From Natronolimnohabitans sp. A-GB9 (GTDB lineage Archaea > Halobacteriota > Halobacteria > Halobacteriales > Natrialbaceae): a DNA stretch of 64,000 bases. The stretch's first letter is position 1, and each line of letters starts with the position of its first letter. The stretch covers positions 1 through 64,000 of the forward strand of contig NZ_JAVDDV010000003.1 in the NCBI RefSeq assembly GCF_030848565.1, read 5' to 3'. Both the position numbers and the translations under genes were made by a program. The notes beneath the pieces are model-generated. The model did not search any database. It was not told the DNA's origin and saw nothing but the letters and a program-made list of their open reading frames with translations. Shown here in pieces: positions 1 through 8,881 of this stretch.

Positions 1-785
1 TTCGTTATGTAAATTGTCCACAGCGAATAACCCATTGGAATTCCGAATACGACGAGAACTGCTGCCGAAATATGACCGAATAACACTGACCCGATTAGGA
101 AACCGAACGAACCAATCTCAAGCCCGTATAGTAACCATTTGGTTTTACTAACTCCAAGAACTATCGGAAGTGTTGTAACTCCAGTACGTTTATCGCCATC
201 GATATCGGGTATATTACAAATTTCAACAGTTATTGCGAACTTTACTATGAAATAAAAGAATATTATAAATAATTTGGTAGAATTAGATTCTCCGGTAAAA
301 GTAACTGGGATCACCGTCGCAATAACTGATAGCGTAACGGCAACAAGAACAGTATTTAAAAGCAGTATGTTCTTGATTCTGTACTTCTTTGCGCTATATA
401 GTATCCCAGATACGAGGCACAGTAGAACCACGAAAGGAGTATATATTCCTCCAAAGACTGAAAGACAGATAGCAACTACTGATGAGATAACCACAAGTGT
501 CGTTACTAATCTCCGATTCTGTAAAGCAAAGTCGGCATTATTCGGGTTGTTGATCTTATCTTCGTCTACATCGTATAGACTATTGATATTGTATATCGAA
601 AGAGTAGTGAAGAAAGCGATAAAGATGGTGATCGGTGAAAATACGTCGAGTAGTAATGAACCCGCAACAGTTACTGCTGCCGCATATATTGCTGGAAATA
701 CCCGCCAATAAGCGATCTGGTTGTACACTGTAGAAATATTGCTCCTGAGCATTCTCGAAGTCAGTCGTAATAATCCCGACATCAT
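1..785 (-). CDS. UbiA family prenyltransferase (3' end outside window)
   Basis: Reading the minus strand from an ATG at 785 (a second in-frame ATG follows at 782) gives an open frame of 261 codons that leaves the window without a stop. The product is a multi-pass membrane protein. It carries both UbiA aspartate motifs: an N-S-L-Y-D-x-D-E-D-x-x-N-x-P block around residue 70 and an I-P-D-I-D-G-D-K block followed by T-x-L-P-I around residue 200. UbiA enzymes transfer prenyl groups from polyprenyl diphosphates to aromatic or lipid acceptors in the membrane; the acceptor cannot be read here. The codons are AT-rich, unlike most of the window. A second UbiA gene lies just upstream on the same strand, so the two may act in one pathway. 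Confidence 0.8.
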   Translation of the reverse strand, partial: MMSGLLRLTSRMLRSNISTVYNQIAYWRVFPAIYAAAVTVAGSLLLDVFSPITIFIAFFTTLSIYNINSLYDVDEDKINNPNNADFALQNRRLVTTLVVISSVVAICLSVFGGIYTPFVVLLCLVSGILYSAKKYRIKNILLLNTVLVAVTLSVIATVIPVTFTGESNSTKLFIIFFYFIVKFAITVEICNIPDIDGDKRTGVTTLPIVLGVSKTKWLLYGLEIGSFGFLIGSVLFGHISAAVLVVFGIPMGYSLWTIYIT

Positions 786-878
786 GTAAAGTTGTAATAG
801 ACTTTGATTATATATTTATTGATTTAGAAGAATATTATATCTGCGTGAACGGACAAAGACAGTCGGTTACGCCACCGG

Positions 879-1775
879 TTAGCTAAGTAGTGGCCAAAGT
901 CCACCGACGAAAATTGGAATAGAGACAAGCAAGTTAATTATTGGAATGTAATACAACAGGTCTTGAACATCGATATCAGTAATAACTGCAATGGCAACAA
1001 GAGCAGGGTATACCGCAAAGAGAGCGCCAGCGTACACGTAAACTTCTGCTAAGGCCAGAGCGGCGATCAACCAGGTGAGTCCGCAATAGGTGAGCGACAA
1101 CCTCTTCCCGAGCACTGTTGCCAATGTTTGGATGTTTGCTTCCCTGTCTGGTTTTATGTCTGCTGTAGCAGCGAGTGTATGGTAGCCCATTGTCCAGATC
1201 CAAAACCCAACGATTGCGAGGATTGGTGGTATTGTCTCACTGACAGCGATGTAAGCAGCAATACCTGGAAGGATGTACACTCCATTAGAGATTGAGTCCA
1301 AAAGTGGAACCGACTTGAAACGGAACGGTGGCATATTATAGGTGATATTTATACCGATCCAGGCTGCAATTGTCAGAAGGACTGGAACTGAAGTAGTGAA
1401 GAATATGACTGTTGTTATCAACAATCCACTTCCAATAATCGCAATGACTGTCTCGAACCGTTGGTTGAATTTCCCCTCGATGCCGCCTTCACTTCGTTTC
1501 CGTGGATTGTGCTCATCTGTTTCCTCGTCATACATATCATTTATTCCATAAAGGAACAAATTCCCAGGCAGAAAAAAATACAAGACGAACCACAGCGAGA
1601 TTGGAGTCAACACTTGCTCGATCGAATTCGCGCCGTAGAGGATCGCAAACAATACTGGTGCAACGAGATGGAACCAGTAATGCGGTCTAGAGATCCGAAT
1701 CCATTCTTTAAACAGCGGCTGATATTGGTGTAGTACCGACAGATTTTGTCTTTCCTCGGATGTCATCCCACCCAT
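879..1775 (-). CDS. UbiA family prenyltransferase, lycopene-elongase-like
   Basis: A 298-residue integral membrane protein with about eight or nine hydrophobic segments. Motif 1 is G-I-N-D-M-Y-D-E-E-T-D-E-H-N-P near residue 80; motif 2 is A-T-A-D-I-K-P-D-R-E-A-N with T-x-A-T-x-L-G near residue 205. The DREAxI-T-AT-LG form resembles haloarchaeal UbiA proteins that add C5 units to lycopene in C50 carotenoid (bacterioruberin) synthesis, but no cruF or crtD neighbour is present, so this role is an inference. ATG codons at 1775 and 1766 are both possible starts. Base composition is lower in GC than the core genes. Upstream of 785 on the same strand lies another UbiA gene, separated by about 90 AT-rich bases. 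Confidence 0.75.
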   Translation of the reverse strand: MGGMTSEERQNLSVLHQYQPLFKEWIRISRPHYWFHLVAPVLFAILYGANSIEQVLTPISLWFVLYFFLPGNLFLYGINDMYDEETDEHNPRKRSEGGIEGKFNQRFETVIAIIGSGLLITTVIFFTTSVPVLLTIAAWIGINITYNMPPFRFKSVPLLDSISNGVYILPGIAAYIAVSETIPPILAIVGFWIWTMGYHTLAATADIKPDREANIQTLATVLGKRLSLTYCGLTWLIAALALAEVYVYAGALFAVYPALVAIAVITDIDVQDLLYYIPIINLLVSIPIFVGGLWPLLS

Positions 1776-1882
1776 AATCCCAATTATAACTATATATTTC
1801 TAACTATTTAATACATATGCTAAAAACTTATATTCTATTTACATTAGAAAAATACATATATGTCAATGCCTATCTGCCGTAC

Positions 1883-2218
1883 ATGAAAGAATACGTGTAT
1901 CTTGCGGGTGCGATTCTGACAGAAGTGATCGGAACGACGGCCCTCAAATCATCGAACGGGTTTGAGAACGTCTTTCTTGGTGTGCTAGCGATCGGATTGT
2001 ATATCGCCTCATTCTATTTCATTAGCCTCACATTGACGAGTTTGCCCGTCGGTCTCGTTTATGCTACTTGGTCGGCAGTAGGAATTGTCCTACTAGCGAC
2101 CATTGGAATTCTCTTCTTCGGTGAACGAGTCGATGCAGCGGGCATCGCTGGATTCGTATTCGTGATCATTGGAATTACACTTCTTAACGTGTACTCTGAG
2201 GCATACACTCCCGCATAA
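1883..2218 (+). CDS. Small multidrug resistance (SMR/EmrE-type) exporter
   Basis: The protein is 111 residues from the ATG at 1883, matching the usual 105-115 residues of the SMR family. It has four transmembrane helices. The essential membrane glutamate of EmrE (Glu14) is present in the first helix (A-I-L-T-E-V-I-G-T-T-A-L-K-S). The second helix region has S-L-x-x-L-P-V-G-L-V-Y-A-x-W-S-A-V-G, another family hallmark. SMR proteins act as dimers that exchange protons for cationic drugs or guanidinium-like compounds. An in-frame start at 1817 would add 22 residues that have no family counterpart, so I prefer 1883. It stands alone, between the low-GC UbiA pair and the icd end. Confidence 0.9.
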   Translation: MKEYVYLAGAILTEVIGTTALKSSNGFENVFLGVLAIGLYIASFYFISLTLTSLPVGLVYATWSAVGIVLLATIGILFFGERVDAAGIAGFVFVIIGITLLNVYSEAYTPA

Positions 2219-2449
2219 CGTATGAAAGCCGCGGGGATTCCGAATCGAACGAACCGAGGGGGTTCAAGGAAGGACGCCCTCTCGCTATGCCGAACGGCGT
2301 AAAGTACCGTTCGTCACGATCTCTGCCCCTCGTATATCGCTGTCGACGAACGCGCCTCGAGATCGGCAGCTTGCGGGACGGTCCGCGTGGTTGAAACGCT
2401 ATCTACGACAGCACCTCAAAAACGTCAGAACTGCGTTTCGACTGTCCGA
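2219..2449. other. Intergenic stretch without recognised gene
   Basis: Between the SMR gene and the hairpin array downstream of icd there is no convincing open reading frame and no recognisable RNA gene. The two genes converge here, so only 3' ends and terminators are expected. Confidence 0.5.
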
Positions 2450-2580
2450 GAAACTCGCTTCCGGCTACGCGAGTTTCGCGATGTCACCAGACACCAACGG
2501 TGTCTGATTGCTCGAAAACTGGCGTTATGCCAGTTTTTCGATGTTCTCACGGCAAGGCCGTGAGAGGACGAAAAGCTCGT

Positions 2581-2596
<16 letters not shown>
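2450..2596 (-). repeat. Array of five hairpins at the 3' end of icd
   Basis: Five successive hairpins are visible: 2450-2477 (GAAACTCGC stem), 2488-2506 (CAGACACC stem, 3-nt loop), 2513-2540 (AAAACTGGC stem, one bulged base), 2545-2565 (TCTCACGGC stem, 3-nt loop) and 2569-2596 (CGAAAAGCTCG stem). The last one holds the icd stop codon in its loop. Read in the icd direction, the three long hairpins each spell a version of the final icd codons, I-(E/A)-K-L-A-stop, and alternate with the two short hairpins. The stems differ in sequence but keep pairing, so the structure has been preserved through compensating changes. Most likely a serial transcription terminator made by duplication of the gene end. 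Confidence 0.8.
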
Positions 2597-3843
<1,247 letters not shown>

Positions 3844-4082
3844 CTCGTCTAGACGGTGCTGCAAGCGGGGGTAAAAGGTCTACCATTTCCGTCTACGGCC
3901 GGCAAACGTCGGTTCACTATCGATCGAAACGAGATCCCAATTCGACATAGAAGGGGGCATTACCCCGCCGAGACGTCAAAAATCCCTCTCCGATCTCGTA
4001 CGAAAGACCATTATATAATCGCCCTACTGTGTCAAAAAATTGATGGCTGTTGGTGAACGACCGCGGTCGCACGACCGAGTGA

Positions 4083-4340
4083 TCACTCCCAGTAATGGAC
4101 GACTACCGCCACGCCGGCGCCGCCGACTCCGAGTCCGACGGCTACAATCAGTACCTGACCCGACGACGAAAGCAGCGACGACTCCCGAATCGCCCACGAC
4201 GCACTCACTAGCGTGATCCCGATGACGGTAAGCGCCGAGCCGACGTCGACGGGGCTCGGCGTGTCGTCGGTCGCCAGTCGCCCGAGCGCTACGGCCGCCA
4301 TCGCCGCACAGAAGCCCACGAGAAAGGCAACTGGCGTCAT
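4083..4340 (-). CDS. Small membrane protein of unknown function
   Basis: An 85-residue frame with about three hydrophobic helices (residues 3-20, 33-48 and 60-80) and almost no charged residues, ending H-Y-W-E. It begins with ATG at 4340 and is divergent from the isoaspartyl peptidase gene at 4433, with a 92-base spacer for both promoters. No motif gives a function. The helix pattern and the clean start support it as a real gene rather than a shadow, with moderate certainty. Confidence 0.55.
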   Translation of the reverse strand: MTPVAFLVGFCAAMAAVALGRLATDDTPSPVDVGSALTVIGITLVSASWAIRESSLLSSSGQVLIVAVGLGVGGAGVAVVVHYWE

Positions 4341-4432
4341 CGTCGTCGTCGCTACACAGGCCGCTCTCGTAAGTGTGGGGGATTTCGTCGCGCCGCGAAA
4401 CGCCTTCCCCCGATCGGGTCGATAGCGGACGT

Positions 4433-5302
4433 ATGCAGGTACTCGTCCACGGCGGTGCCGGAAGCGAACCCGACGAGCCCGGGCCGCGACGGCGCGTCCT
4501 CGAGCGGGCAGCCGCCGTCGGCGCGGATCGATCGCGACCGGTCGACGCAGTGGAGACGGCAGTACGTGTCCTCGAGTCCGATCCCCGATTCAACGCCGGC
4601 GTCGGAAGCGCCGTCCAGAGCGACGGCGAGATCCGAACCGACGCGGGGATCATGACCTGTGACCGGTCGGTCGGCGCTGCCTGTTCGATGCCGGGGGTCG
4701 AACACGCCGTAAGCGTCGCTCGGCTCGTTATGGACGAGACGCCACATGGGTTCGTCGCGGGCCAACACGCCGTCTCGCTGGCCGACGCCTTCGGGATCGA
4801 GACCGACGTCGACTGCTGGTCGGATCGCAGCCGGGAGCGGTGGGCCGCCCTCGAGACCGCGGTGGCGACCGACGAGCCGAAGGCACAACTCGAGTGGCTC
4901 CGCGAGCGCTATGGACGGTCGGATCACGACACGGTCGGCGCCGTCGCCTTCGACGGCGAGGCGTTGGCCGCGGCGACCTCGACCGGCGGCCGCTGGCTCG
5001 CACTCGCCGGCCGCGTCGGCGACGTCCCGCAGGTCGGCGCCGGCTTCTACTGCTGTCCCGCCGCAGCGGTCAGCGCTACGGGTGCCGGCGAGGACATCGC
5101 CCGCGTCACGCTCTCGAGACGCGTCGCCCGCCACGTCGAGGAGGGCCGTGACGCCGAGGACGCAGCGACGCTCGCACTCGAGGAGTTCGCCGAACTCACC
5201 GGCTCGTCGGCCGGTGTGATCGTCGTCGACGCGCGTGGTACCCTCGGCTCGGCGTACAACAGCGCCGCGATGCAGACCGCGCGGGCGACGCGCGACGCGT
5301 GA
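4433..5302 (+). CDS. Isoaspartyl peptidase / type 2 L-asparaginase (Ntn hydrolase)
   Basis: 289 residues from the ATG at 4433, where the conserved N-terminal strand M-Q-V-L-V-H-G-G-A-G begins. The nucleophile expected after self-cleavage is Thr167, in the motif H-D-T-V-G-A-V-A. Downstream A-T-S-T-G-G and the G-A-G-E-D pocket match the family. These enzymes are made as an inactive chain that cleaves itself before the Thr, then hydrolyses isoaspartyl dipeptides and L-asparagine, removing damaged aspartate. It lies 78 bases before map and may share its transcript; both are peptide-processing enzymes. Confidence 0.92.
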   Translation: MQVLVHGGAGSEPDEPGPRRRVLERAAAVGADRSRPVDAVETAVRVLESDPRFNAGVGSAVQSDGEIRTDAGIMTCDRSVGAACSMPGVEHAVSVARLVMDETPHGFVAGQHAVSLADAFGIETDVDCWSDRSRERWAALETAVATDEPKAQLEWLRERYGRSDHDTVGAVAFDGEALAAATSTGGRWLALAGRVGDVPQVGAGFYCCPAAAVSATGAGEDIARVTLSRRVARHVEEGRDAEDAATLALEEFAELTGSSAGVIVVDARGTLGSAYNSAAMQTARATRDA

Positions 5303-5380
5303 GCGCCACCGCTCTCTTGCTGTGTTCGTGACTCGAGCGGAGACGGAACCTCTTTTTGTCGACCGGTACAAGCCGGTTGC

Positions 5381-6280
5381 ATGGCCGAATCCGAGGTGGA
5401 TCTCGAATCCGAGAAGTACGAAAAGCACCGCGAGGCCGGCGAGATCCTCGCACAGGTGCGCGAAGAGACAGCCGAACGCGTCGAGGTCGGCGCGAGCCAC
5501 CTCGAGGTCGCCGAGTACGCCGAGGAGCGCATTCGCGAACTCGGCGGCCAGCCCGCATTCCCAGTCAACATCTCCGTCGACGAGGAGGCGGCCCACGCGA
5601 CGCCGTCGATCGACGACGAGACGACCTTCGGCGAGGAGATGATCAACCTCGATATCGGTGTCCACGTCGACGGCTGGCTCGCCGACACCGCGATCACCGT
5701 CGACCTCTCGGGTACCCCCGAACTCGCCGAGGCCTCTGAACAGGCCCTCGAAGCCGCGATCGACGTCATCGAGCCCGGCGTCGACACCGGTGACATCGGC
5801 GCCGAGATCGAGGCCGTCATCGACGGCTACGGCTACAACCCCGTCGTCAACCTCACGGGCCACGGGCTGGGCCACTGGGAGCAACACACCAGTCCGAACA
5901 TCCCGAACCGCGCCGTCTCGCAGGGGACGACGCTCGAGGTCGGCGACGTCGTCGCGATCGAGCCCTTCGCGACCGACGGCGGCGGCAAGGTGACGGAAGG
6001 GGCAAGCGAGGAGATCTTCGCCCTCGAGCGGGAGGGGTCGGTGCGCAACCGACAGGCCCGCCAGGCGCTCGAACAGATCACCGAGGAGTTTCGGACGCTG
6101 CCCTTTGCGACGCGATGGCTCGAGACCGACCGCGCGGAGATGGCGCTGCGTCGGCTCAAGCGCAACGACATCGTCCACGGCTACCCCGTCCTCAAGGAAG
6201 ACGACGGTTTCCTCGTCAGCCAGAAGGAACACACGATCATCGTCACCGAGGACGGCTGTGAAGTGACGACCGCGAACTGA
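5381..6280 (+). CDS. map: Methionine aminopeptidase, type II
   Basis: 299 residues, the normal length for archaeal MetAP. It removes the initiator methionine from nascent proteins using two metal ions. The pita-bread fold residues are visible: H72 in the strand preceding A-T-P-S-I, the metal aspartates in D-I-G-V-H-V-D-G and the following D-T-A-I-T-V-D block (from residue 91), H161 in G-H-G-L-G-H, E in A-I-E-P-F-A and E in the C-terminal I-I-V-T-E-D-G. The type II insertion lies between the third and fourth metal ligands, around residues 190-250. A TTTTT-rich stretch about 30 bases before the ATG could be the promoter, or it may be read through from the peptidase gene upstream. Confidence 0.96.
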   Translation: MAESEVDLESEKYEKHREAGEILAQVREETAERVEVGASHLEVAEYAEERIRELGGQPAFPVNISVDEEAAHATPSIDDETTFGEEMINLDIGVHVDGWLADTAITVDLSGTPELAEASEQALEAAIDVIEPGVDTGDIGAEIEAVIDGYGYNPVVNLTGHGLGHWEQHTSPNIPNRAVSQGTTLEVGDVVAIEPFATDGGGKVTEGASEEIFALEREGSVRNRQARQALEQITEEFRTLPFATRWLETDRAEMALRRLKRNDIVHGYPVLKEDDGFLVSQKEHTIIVTEDGCEVTTAN

Positions 6281-6434
6281 CACTCGAGAACGTCAGTTTC
6301 CCGTCTCGACACGATCACGGGAGCCGCCGTGGTCGTGACGGCACCGACGGAGTGTCGTTCGAACGAGGAAGGCACGTTCTCGAAGACGGGAGACGAAAAG
6401 AGAAACGGGTGACCGAGCAACGAGGGCGAGCGCG

Positions 6435-6511
6435 TACGGTCTCCTGGAGTAGTCCCGCCGATCGCCGACCCCGCGTGGCGATCGGTGGGGCGGCGGTCCA
6501 GCAGTCCGTAT
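6435..6511. repeat. Family B palindromic element
   Basis: TACGGTCTCCTGGA on the left and CCAGCAGTCCGTAT on the right bracket a GC-rich inner stem with CCGATCGCC facing GGCGATCGG. The right end overlaps the stop codon (6511-6513) of the zinc-ribbon gene on the minus strand. It is one of seven or more related elements in the window. Confidence 0.75.
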
Positions 6512-6711
6512 CAGGCGTTGTTCATCCGCTGGCTCGTGCGATTCCCACACCGTTGACACTCCGCAACGCGATAGGGCTCGCGAGAGAACTGTGCGTTTTC
6601 CTCTTTCAGGCTCTCGGTCCGGAGTTGGACCGACACCTCGTGGAGGGTGTCCAGCCCACAGTCCTCACAGTGCTCGGTCATCCCGTTGACGGAGTCGTCT
6701 GTCGTTGCCAT
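6511..6711 (-). CDS. Small zinc-ribbon protein
   Basis: 66 residues from the ATG at 6711 (M-A-T-T-D-D-S-V-N). Two Cys pairs, H-C-E-D-C-G near residue 13 and E-C-Q-R-C-G-N near residue 53, can bind one zinc ion in a zinc-beta-ribbon. Small zinc-ribbon proteins of this layout are common in Halobacteria; their role is unknown, with nucleic-acid binding or protein contact likely. The longer frame extending upstream to 6915 has no domain content and is rejected. The stop codon is built into a family B palindromic element, which probably ends transcription. Confidence 0.8.
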   Translation of the reverse strand: MATTDDSVNGMTEHCEDCGLDTLHEVSVQLRTESLKEENAQFSREPYRVAECQRCGNRTSQRMNNA

Positions 6712-7020
6712 TACCGAACCACTTCGGGGGTGCTCGCTTAAATCCTGTTTCATTTCGAGTTTCGTGGTGAAAATCCCAAGGGCTACCCCTCGCTCACTAC
6801 CGAGGCAAAACGGAACATCGGCACCGCTCAGCCGCCTCTCCAACCGTCGCTTTCGAAACTCAATCGTATACGACAGGAACGAGAATTGTATTATATAAAA
6901 TTCGGGCCGAATCACCTGACTGATATCCGTGGCTCGGCCGTGGGCGTAGCTACCATATCCGGGAGCCCGGGACAGGGAACCGTATGAAACGCTTTAGTTT
7001 CGTCCCGAGTGGTCTCTGAC

Positions 7021-7560
7021 ATGGAGCAGGTATTCGCACCGTGGCGGATCGAGTGGATCAAACGCGACGACGGCAACCCCGAGGTCGACGACTGCGTGTT
7101 CTGTGAACTGCCCGAGTTGGGTGCAGACAGGGAACACCTCATCGCCGCCCGAAGCGAGCACGCGTTCGTCATGCTGAACAACTACCCGTACAATCCGGGC
7201 CACGCCATGGTGATCCCCCACGCCCACACCGGCGACTACACCGACCTCACCGACGAGCAACTGCTCGATCACGCTCGCCTGAAACAACGCACCTTCGACG
7301 CACTCGAGACTGCCCTCGAGCCCGACGGCTTCAACGCCGGGCTGAATCTGGGCGACGGTGCCGGCGGCTCGATCGACGACCACCTCCACACCCACGTCGT
7401 TCCTCGTTGGGAAGGCGACACCAACTTCATGCCAGTCCTGAGCGACACGTCGGTGATCGTCGAGGCCCTCGAGGACACCTACGAGCGCGTCCACGAGGCG
7501 TTTGCCTCCCAGGACGGAGCTACCGTTCCCGACGAGGAGAGCGCCGTCGTCTTCGAGTGA
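7021..7560 (+). CDS. HIT family nucleotide hydrolase/transferase
   Basis: 179 residues starting at M-E-Q-V-F-A-P-W-R-I. A zinc-type Cys pair C25-V-F-C28 is followed by the HIT core and the histidine triad H121-L-H123-T-H125-V-V-P-R-W. HIT proteins act on nucleoside phosphates such as dinucleoside polyphosphates or AMP-lysine; the N-terminal W-R-I plus Cys pair fits the Ap4A-phosphorylase-like branch. An ATG at 7009 would add four residues; the M-E-Q start fits better. The stop codon is followed at once by bases resembling half a family A element. Confidence 0.92.
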   Translation: MEQVFAPWRIEWIKRDDGNPEVDDCVFCELPELGADREHLIAARSEHAFVMLNNYPYNPGHAMVIPHAHTGDYTDLTDEQLLDHARLKQRTFDALETALEPDGFNAGLNLGDGAGGSIDDHLHTHVVPRWEGDTNFMPVLSDTSVIVEALEDTYERVHEAFASQDGATVPDEESAVVFE

Positions 7561-7592
7561 TACTGCCGGTCATACCGATCACGCGTACGTCG

Positions 7593-7670
7593 TCTCGAGA
7601 AACGTTCCTCGAGACGGTCGACGACGCGTTTACAGCACGGACAGCCCTCGAGCAGATACAGCGTGACCAT
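7593..7670 (-). pseudogene. Possible glutaredoxin N-terminal remnant
   Basis: On the minus strand, 24-26 codons read like the start of a glutaredoxin: a beta strand V-T-L-Y-L-L, then E-G-C-P-C-C-K-R-V-V-D-R-L-E-E. The Cys pair sits where the redox C-P-Y-C site lies in glutaredoxins. After this the similarity ends: the frame turns into arginine-rich sequence that overlaps the convergent HIT gene, and the +1 frame stops within ten codons. The rest of the thioredoxin fold is absent, so this looks like a truncated remnant. Chance similarity cannot be excluded for so short a stretch. Confidence 0.4.
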
Positions 7671-8021
7671 ACGTCGCCTTCGCGTCGCGACGCCAACACG
7701 GTCGTCTACGGTTTATACTGTCGAAGCCGCGGACACTCGAGTATGGATCGCTCGACGGAACCGATGCGATCGTTTGGCTCCCGAATCACGAGTCGTTCGC
7801 TCGTTGACGCCATGCCCAATATTGTCTGGTACGCACAACAGAAGTAATACTATCGAGCGATCTGTGTCGGTGCCTGGTGCTGATATTCACCGTTTAGGTC
7901 GACCGAGGGCGTGTTAGCAATCCATAGACGAGTATATGATCCCTGTTCTGTCAGCACTGGTTGTATAGAATTGGGGAATCACCGCAATACTTATGGCGAT
8001 GGTCTCCCAACCCAGTATTGC
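7671..8021. promoter_or_regulatory. Intergenic region with probable VKOR promoter
   Basis: No gene is recognisable here. A TATA-like ACTTATGG near 7991-7998, about 25-30 bases before the VKOR ATG at 8022, would place transcription start close to the start codon, as in leaderless haloarchaeal mRNAs. Confidence 0.4.
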
Positions 8022-8657
8022 ATGTCAACTGAAAACCCGAGATCGCTGGCGTTCGACTACGAGTGGGAGTACTCCCCACGCGTGTCGTTCCTGTTCGGCG
8101 TCTTCACCCTCGTCGCCGTGATGGGCTGGTTAGTGACCGTTGCCCTCACGGCGATCCACCTCTTCGCCATTCCGGCGATCCCCGCAGACGCACCGGTACA
8201 GGGTAGCATCGAAGTCATCACGAGCCAGTGGGCGTACGTCTTCGGCGTGCCACTCGCGACGTTGGGTGGGTTCTACTACCTGACGACGATCGGGCTCTCC
8301 CTCTGGTGGTTCGACACGCGCCACCCCCTGATCATCAAGATCCTGACGCCCATTACCGCAAGTGGCGTGGCGTTCTCGTCGTACTTCGTCTACCTCCAGT
8401 TGGGCGTGATCGGCGAGATCTGCCCGTTCTGTATGATGTCGGCGGCCGCGACGGTCATCCTGTTTGCCCTCGAGCTGGTGATCCTACAGAAGAGCGCAAC
8501 GCCGTCGCTTTCGAACATGGTTGGTGACCTCGGCGGCGTGGTCGGGAAGACGAACGTTCCGCTGATCGTCTTCCCGGTGCTCGTCGGTCTGGTCACGCTT
8601 GCCGGCATGTTCATGGTCCCGCTCCTGCCGCTTCCGGAGCCGGTCCCCTTCAGCTAA
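8022..8657 (+). CDS. Vitamin K epoxide reductase (VKOR) family membrane protein
   Basis: 211 residues from M-S-T-E-N-P-R-S with four or five transmembrane helices. The active-site pair is C134-P-F-C137 in E-I-C-P-F-C-M-M-S-A-A, as in VKOR proteins that reoxidise a DsbA-like partner using quinone during disulfide formation outside the membrane. The first outer loop, which in canonical VKOR carries a second cysteine pair, here reads S-I-E-V-I-T-S-Q-W-A-Y-V-F-G-V-P-L-A and has no cysteine. The later A-S-G and C-terminal helices fit the family. A longer upstream start (7911) is rejected because the added residues are not membrane- or family-like. Confidence 0.85.
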   Translation: MSTENPRSLAFDYEWEYSPRVSFLFGVFTLVAVMGWLVTVALTAIHLFAIPAIPADAPVQGSIEVITSQWAYVFGVPLATLGGFYYLTTIGLSLWWFDTRHPLIIKILTPITASGVAFSSYFVYLQLGVIGEICPFCMMSAAATVILFALELVILQKSATPSLSNMVGDLGGVVGKTNVPLIVFPVLVGLVTLAGMFMVPLLPLPEPVPFS

Positions 8658-8718
8658 ATCGGTTTAATTTCTGTTCGATGCCTCTAAGCTTGTTTGACGT
8701 CGTTCGACGCGACGCGTG

Positions 8719-8797
8719 ATACGGACTGCTGTCCCGCGGTCCCGCCGATCGCCACACGGGTCGGCGATCGACGATAACTGACGACAGGAGACCGTAT
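8719..8797. repeat. Family B palindromic element
   Basis: ATACGGACTGCTGTCCC on the left and GACAGGAGACCGTAT on the right, with CGCCGATCGCC facing GGCGATCG inside. It sits about 60 bases after the VKOR stop, between convergent genes. Confidence 0.75.
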
Positions 8798-8881
8798 GAG
8801 CGGTTCGAACTGGCCGCTGCTTTCGATATTTTCGAATTCAAAACACCGCTCGGTCGACGACAGTCCCGTCTTCGACCGTTG

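Noticed and set aside
2219-2449. Possible remnant of an insertion sequence downstream of the SMR gene
   Set aside because: No transposase motif could be read in any frame and no terminal repeats are present.
4011-4019. TATATAA-like element between icd and the small membrane gene as icd promoter
   Set aside because: It is about 170 bases before the icd start on that strand and no gene starts at a fitting distance on the other strand.
4352-6283. Open frame of 643 codons on the minus strand opposite the isoaspartyl peptidase and map genes
   Set aside because: It is the antisense of two clear enzymes in GC-rich DNA; its protein is Asp/Arg/Gly-rich without any domain.
7560-7575. Family A arm directly after the HIT gene stop
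   Set aside because: ATACTGCCGG matches, but the following bases depart from the arm consensus, so it was not listed as an element.
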